Shown here piece by piece: positions 61,119 through 64,000 of a DNA stretch of 64,000 bases. Under the pieces are notes generated by a model, which was not told where the DNA came from, did not search any database, and saw only the letters and a list, made by a program, of their open reading frames with translations. The first letter of the stretch is position 1, and each line of letters begins with the position of its first letter. Source of the DNA: Thiohalocapsa marina. Lineage in GTDB: Bacteria; Pseudomonadota; Gammaproteobacteria; Chromatiales; Chromatiaceae. Location of the stretch: NCBI RefSeq assembly GCF_008632335.1, contig NZ_VWXX01000002.1, forward strand, positions 124,001-188,000, written 5' to 3'. The translations under genes and the position numbers were made by a program.

Positions 61119-62177
61119 TCATGATTTGTCATCGCCTGGGCCCTTGATCATCACCAGCTTGTCCAATGCCTCCGGCACCAGGTCGTGCATGATTTCCATG
61201 AAATCCTTTGTGGCAAGTCGACGTGCCCGTTCCAGCAGCAGCGGCACCGGACTCGAGGGCTCATGGCGTTTGTAATACAGGCAAAGGGCATCGAGCACCC
61301 GCACGACGTCCTCTCGTGAGCTGATGTGCGATGGATCGAGCGTCGCGGCATCGCCGGTGCGCCCCGATGGTCCCGGTGTACGGGGTGTCGCGGTCTCTGT
61401 GGCATCATCCAGTTCGGGAGGACTCGTCGGCTGGCGCTCGCGGAGATGTGACTGCAAGACCGTTAAAATCTCGCTCAGCAGCGTCTGCAGCGGCTTGAAG
61501 TCCGGGATGTCAGCGCCCTGCACGTGCTGTTCCAGCGTGCCAGTCAGACGCCTCACGTTGTCCAGGGACGATGCGGTGGCGTCTGCCGATGCAGCTAACT
61601 CGTCGAGTGCACAGTCGGTAAAAGCGGCATTCACCGACGCTGCATCCAGTGCATCCTCATTCGGAGCGGCGCTGGTCTTGCCTTCGGCAATCTCGATCTT
61701 GCGGAGGGAAAGGGTTCCAAAAACGGGAGACTGGACCAGTGGCGCAGTGCGCAGGGGCAGCAGCATCAAGTCCGGGTCGATCAGACTCGCCAGGACATTC
61801 ATGCGCTCCATCGGGTCGTTGTTGGCATCGGCGTCCAACAGCGGGAACAGCGAGTCCCAATACTGATCAACGAGGCCAGCCAGCAATTCGGTGCCACTCT
61901 GCAGCCCCGTCAAGGATTCACGGTAGACCAGCGCGCGAAGCAGCAAGATGGCGATTCTGAGGTCTTTGGAGCGAGCGAGAAGCTCCGTGCAGCGTTCTTG
62001 TACCTTGCGCCAGTCCGGCGGTTCGGCAGGAACAACTGTGCTCCCCATGACGCGTTCCGGAGTGCCTTCAGCCAGCCTGAACACCTCGAGGAATGATGGA
62101 TCGTATTCGAGATCCTCCCCGGCAGGTGCTTCGACCGGGCATGGCTCAAGTAGTTTTTGAACGTCGATCACCGACAT
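61119..62177 (-). CDS. tssA: T6SS cap/assembly protein TssA
   Basis: A 352-residue protein with an N-terminal ImpA_N domain (MSVIDVQKLLEPCPVEAPAG, EDLEYDPSFLEVFRLAEGTP, DWRKVQERCTELLARSKDLR) and a C-terminal region ending in SREDVVRVLDALCLYYKRHE and VPLLLERARRLATKDFMEIM. It coordinates tube and sheath priming at the baseplate. It is the first gene of the - strand arm; its promoter should lie in 62178-62430, where no consensus is convincing. Confidence 0.93.
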   Translation of the reverse strand: MSVIDVQKLLEPCPVEAPAGEDLEYDPSFLEVFRLAEGTPERVMGSTVVPAEPPDWRKVQERCTELLARSKDLRIAILLLRALVYRESLTGLQSGTELLAGLVDQYWDSLFPLLDADANNDPMERMNVLASLIDPDLMLLPLRTAPLVQSPVFGTLSLRKIEIAEGKTSAAPNEDALDAASVNAAFTDCALDELAASADATASSLDNVRRLTGTLEQHVQGADIPDFKPLQTLLSEILTVLQSHLRERQPTSPPELDDATETATPRTPGPSGRTGDAATLDPSHISSREDVVRVLDALCLYYKRHEPSSPVPLLLERARRLATKDFMEIMHDLVPEALDKLVMIKGPGDDKS

Positions 62178-62430
62178 TTCCGAGGATCCCTCGCGAGATT
62201 GCTACGGGCCTTTCGATTCCGTCGATTGTCTTTGGCGCCACGATGGCGCCCGCGGGAGCAGGCAGAGCGCTCGCCTTTTCGTGTTGCTCGATTCAATACT
62301 AGACCATGCTGTGCCGGTCGGGGGAGGGAGGCCGGCCGGTTGGGTGACCGGAGGCCAGCGGGCACTGGCGCCTTTTCGGTCAACCTCAAAGCCAGTCCAG
62401 GCTGGCCTGAAGGCCCGATGATCCGAACTC

Positions 62431-62588
62431 TAGGGAAACGCTGATTTATTCAGCATTTCCCGTGCGGGGCAGGAGGCCCCGCCATTCTTAGCGGCGCAAG
62501 CGGCTGAAAGTGAAGCGCTTCGGGAACCGCGTTTTCGGATCGCGTGCGGATTTTTGGCCAGGATGGCCAATCAATCAGCGTCTCCCAA
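62431..62588. mobile_element. 158-bp MITE-like element, copy 3 (inverted)
   Basis: Same element as at 26267 and 32094 but in the opposite orientation: it begins TAGGGAAACGCTGATTTATT and ends ATCAATCAGCGTCTCCCAA, with the GCGGGGC/GCCCCGC and AGCGGC stems between. It is about 250 bases upstream of tssA, at the right edge of the T6SS locus. Confidence 0.85.
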
Positions 62589-62662
62589 GGGAGCCGCTGA
62601 TGTACTCAGCGGTTCCCGTACGGACTTTTGGCCAGGAGGGTAAATCAATCAGCGTCTCGTTA
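62589..62662. mobile_element. Internally deleted MITE-like copy fused to copy 3
   Basis: Seventy-four bases keep both ends of the element (GGGAGCCGCTGATGTACTCA at the left; AATCAATCAGCGTCTCGTTA at the right) and the ACTTTTGGCCAGGAGG segment, but lack the central hairpins. It directly abuts copy 3, ends at TA, and stops 6 bases before the Cache-protein stop codon. Confidence 0.75.
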
Positions 62663-62667
62663 GAGGA

Positions 62668-63585
62668 TCACTCGTACATGCCGGCGCCGACGATCATCGG
62701 CTCTCCGTCGACCATGACCTGCTGTACATAGGTGGTCTTGCGCGCCGGGCGTTCGGGCATGCCGGGCCGGGGCCAGAGGTAGTGGACCCAGCCGGATCCC
62801 TGTTCCCGGGCCAGGGTGATGTAGTTGCGGACGATGTAGGTGCCATCCATGTCCCGGGCATCCCACAGGTTGCGGCCTTCGATGGCGGGGAAGGCGGGGT
62901 TCACCAGTTCGATGCCGCTGTCCGAGGTGACGAAGACGTAGGTGTCGTGGAAGAAGAAGCGATCGCGCTTGTCCCGCAGTCGCTCGAATGCGGCCCGTCC
63001 CTGTTTTTCCAGCAGGCTGGCGGCGGCGCGGACTTCCTGCACCAGGAAGGCCTTTTCCATGGGGGGCTGATAGAGGCCGCTGCCAACCAGGTAGGTGGTG
63101 CCGTCGGGGGCGGTCGCGCGGGTGATGTAGGTGGATTTCCAGACCGGTTGCGGATCATGGGGTCGGTTCCATTGGTAGTGGACCCAGCCCTGGCCATCGC
63201 CGTCCCGGGCGGTGCGCACGAACATCCGGCCGATGGGCTTGCCGCCGATGTCCTGCAGGTCGAGCAGGTTCTGTCGCTCGTGTTCGAGGTCGGGCGGATA
63301 GACCTGGCGGTTGCCTTCGAGGTCCCAGACGAACAGGTAGCGGTCGCCCTGGAACCAGCGGCTGCCCTCGATGCGGAAGTCGGGGAAGACGGCTTCGCCC
63401 TGGGTCTCGATGGCGGCTGCGGCGGCGTTGACCAGTTCGACGATGGCGCGGATGGACTGGTGTTCGTAGTCCGGCATCTCGTCTGCGCGGGTGGCCGTTG
63501 TTGGCCAGAGCAGGGTGAACGCGACCAGGGTGCAGCAGATGAGTCCGGACTGGACGGGATGCGCTGATCCGAGCGGCTTGTTCAT
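62668..63585 (-). CDS. Periplasmic tandem-Cache domain protein
   Basis: A 305-residue protein with a signal peptide (SGLICCTLVAFTLLWPTTAT, cleavage near residue 35) and two tandem single-Cache domains (about 36-170 and 171-305). They share the pattern RNLxDxxDxxGxxIxRxxxxxAxxxGxGWVHYxWxRP, as in NLLDLQDIGGKPIGRMFVRT and NLWDARDMDGTYIVRNYITL, which shows an internal duplication. Cache domains normally form the sensor part of receptors; here no membrane anchor or signalling domain follows, so it may be a free ligand-binding protein. Not obviously part of the T6SS. Confidence 0.85.
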   Translation of the reverse strand: MNKPLGSAHPVQSGLICCTLVAFTLLWPTTATRADEMPDYEHQSIRAIVELVNAAAAAIETQGEAVFPDFRIEGSRWFQGDRYLFVWDLEGNRQVYPPDLEHERQNLLDLQDIGGKPIGRMFVRTARDGDGQGWVHYQWNRPHDPQPVWKSTYITRATAPDGTTYLVGSGLYQPPMEKAFLVQEVRAAASLLEKQGRAAFERLRDKRDRFFFHDTYVFVTSDSGIELVNPAFPAIEGRNLWDARDMDGTYIVRNYITLAREQGSGWVHYLWPRPGMPERPARKTTYVQQVMVDGEPMIVGAGMYE

Positions 63586-63728
63586 GGTGAAGGCCCTCTG
63601 CTGTGTGGGTGTTGGTCTCTGGTCTCTGGTCGCTGTCGCTGCCTTTGAAGTATAGCTTTTGGATTGGGGCTGTCCGTTTGCGTGCGGGCTGGTTGCCTCG
63701 GCTGGTGGCTGTTGCTTGAACTCTGTCG

Positions 63729-63844
63729 GTTTTCGGGGGTTGGTTGGCGGCCGTCGCGGGACGCCGTGAATCCATCCATGGAGGCTTCACGATCGCATCC
63801 CTGCGATCGAGACCCCCGACCGCCGCCACCCAGCCCCCGAAAAC
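63729..63844. repeat. Long structured inverted repeat, copy 2
   Basis: Arms of 32 bases (63729-63760 and 63813-63844) pair at 28 of 32 positions. The core matches 3440-3520 closely (GCCGTGAATCC, GGAGGCTTCACGATCGC, GAGACCCCCGACCGCCGCCA), with an inner perfect stem CGATCGCA/TGCGATCG. The outer stem is GTTTTCGGGGG/CCCCCGAAAAC here, against CTGCCGGG/CCCGGCAG in copy 1. The remaining non-coding sequence, 63586-63728 and 63845-64000, shows no gene or other feature. Confidence 0.85.
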
Positions 63845-64000
63845 GGGCACAGGCTTGGGGTCCCCGAAAACTTGGGCGGGCTTGGGTCAGCTGCGCGGGG
63901 GACTCTGGATTCTGGCGATTCCTGGTGTCCGTACCCATCTGCTTTCGAGCGGATGCGGGGCGTTGGGCGGCCTCGTGTCGATCGGTCTCTGTTGCATTGT

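Noticed and set aside
26267-62662. Complete insertion sequence with transposase
   Set aside because: No transposase-like reading frame was found inside or next to any of the 158-bp copies; they are non-autonomous.

Overview
The window comes from a GC-rich gammaproteobacterium. The block ygfB-pepP-ubiH-ubiI, the ABC-F gene yheS, ubiK next to comM, and a TorF-type porin joined to glnK-amtB are all gammaproteobacterial. Together they suggest a Chromatiales or Ectothiorhodospiraceae-like organism. That placement is inference from gene content; no rRNA gene is present.

Positions 1-22,300 hold ordinary chromosomal genes. They are a truncated SulP transporter; a nitrogen-control operon (porin, glnK, amtB) with a recognisable sigma-54 promoter and NtrC site; ubiK, comM, yheS and a DUF2939 gene; glycogen phosphorylase; a small exported protein; sufE; a DUF389 membrane protein; the overlapping ygfB-pepP-ubiH-ubiI operon; an amino-acid-type ABC importer; and mgtE. 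Dispersed repeats lie between these genes: TTTGAAG tandem arrays, a long structured inverted repeat, and a CCTCTGCG-type repeat.

Positions 22,343-62,180 form a complete type VI secretion (T6SS) locus of the Pseudomonas H1 kind. The + strand arm is tagH(fha)-tssJ-tssK-tssL-tssM-tagF-pppA-vgrG, followed by a delivery module of DUF2169/pentapeptide, pentapeptide, DUF3540 and DUF4150/PAAR-like proteins. The - strand arm is tssA-tssB-tssC-hcp-tagJ-tssE-tssF-tssG-clpV, followed by a peptidoglycan-binding protein and a DUF4892-OmpA protein. All thirteen core Tss components are present. The threonine-phosphorylation switch is complete: kinase PpkA, phosphatase PppA and FHA reader TagH. PpkA is unusual. 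Its kinase is followed by a membrane segment, a long TPR-like array and an FGE-sulfatase domain that appears to lack the catalytic cysteines. This resembles a natural PpkA-TagR fusion. Nearby are an FHA-membrane-coiled-coil-transglycosylase protein, an Ig-like autotransporter, a lipoprotein alpha/beta hydrolase and a Sel1 lipoprotein.

A 158-bp TA-flanked, transposase-less repeat (MITE-like) occurs three times plus one internally deleted copy, only in or at the edge of the T6SS region. One copy supplies both stop codons of a convergent gene pair. One lies in the divergent ppkA/tagH control region. The tandem pair lies upstream of tssA at the right edge.

The window ends with a periplasmic tandem-Cache protein and a second copy of the structured inverted repeat seen near 3,421. 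The outer stems of the two copies differ in sequence but remain self-complementary.
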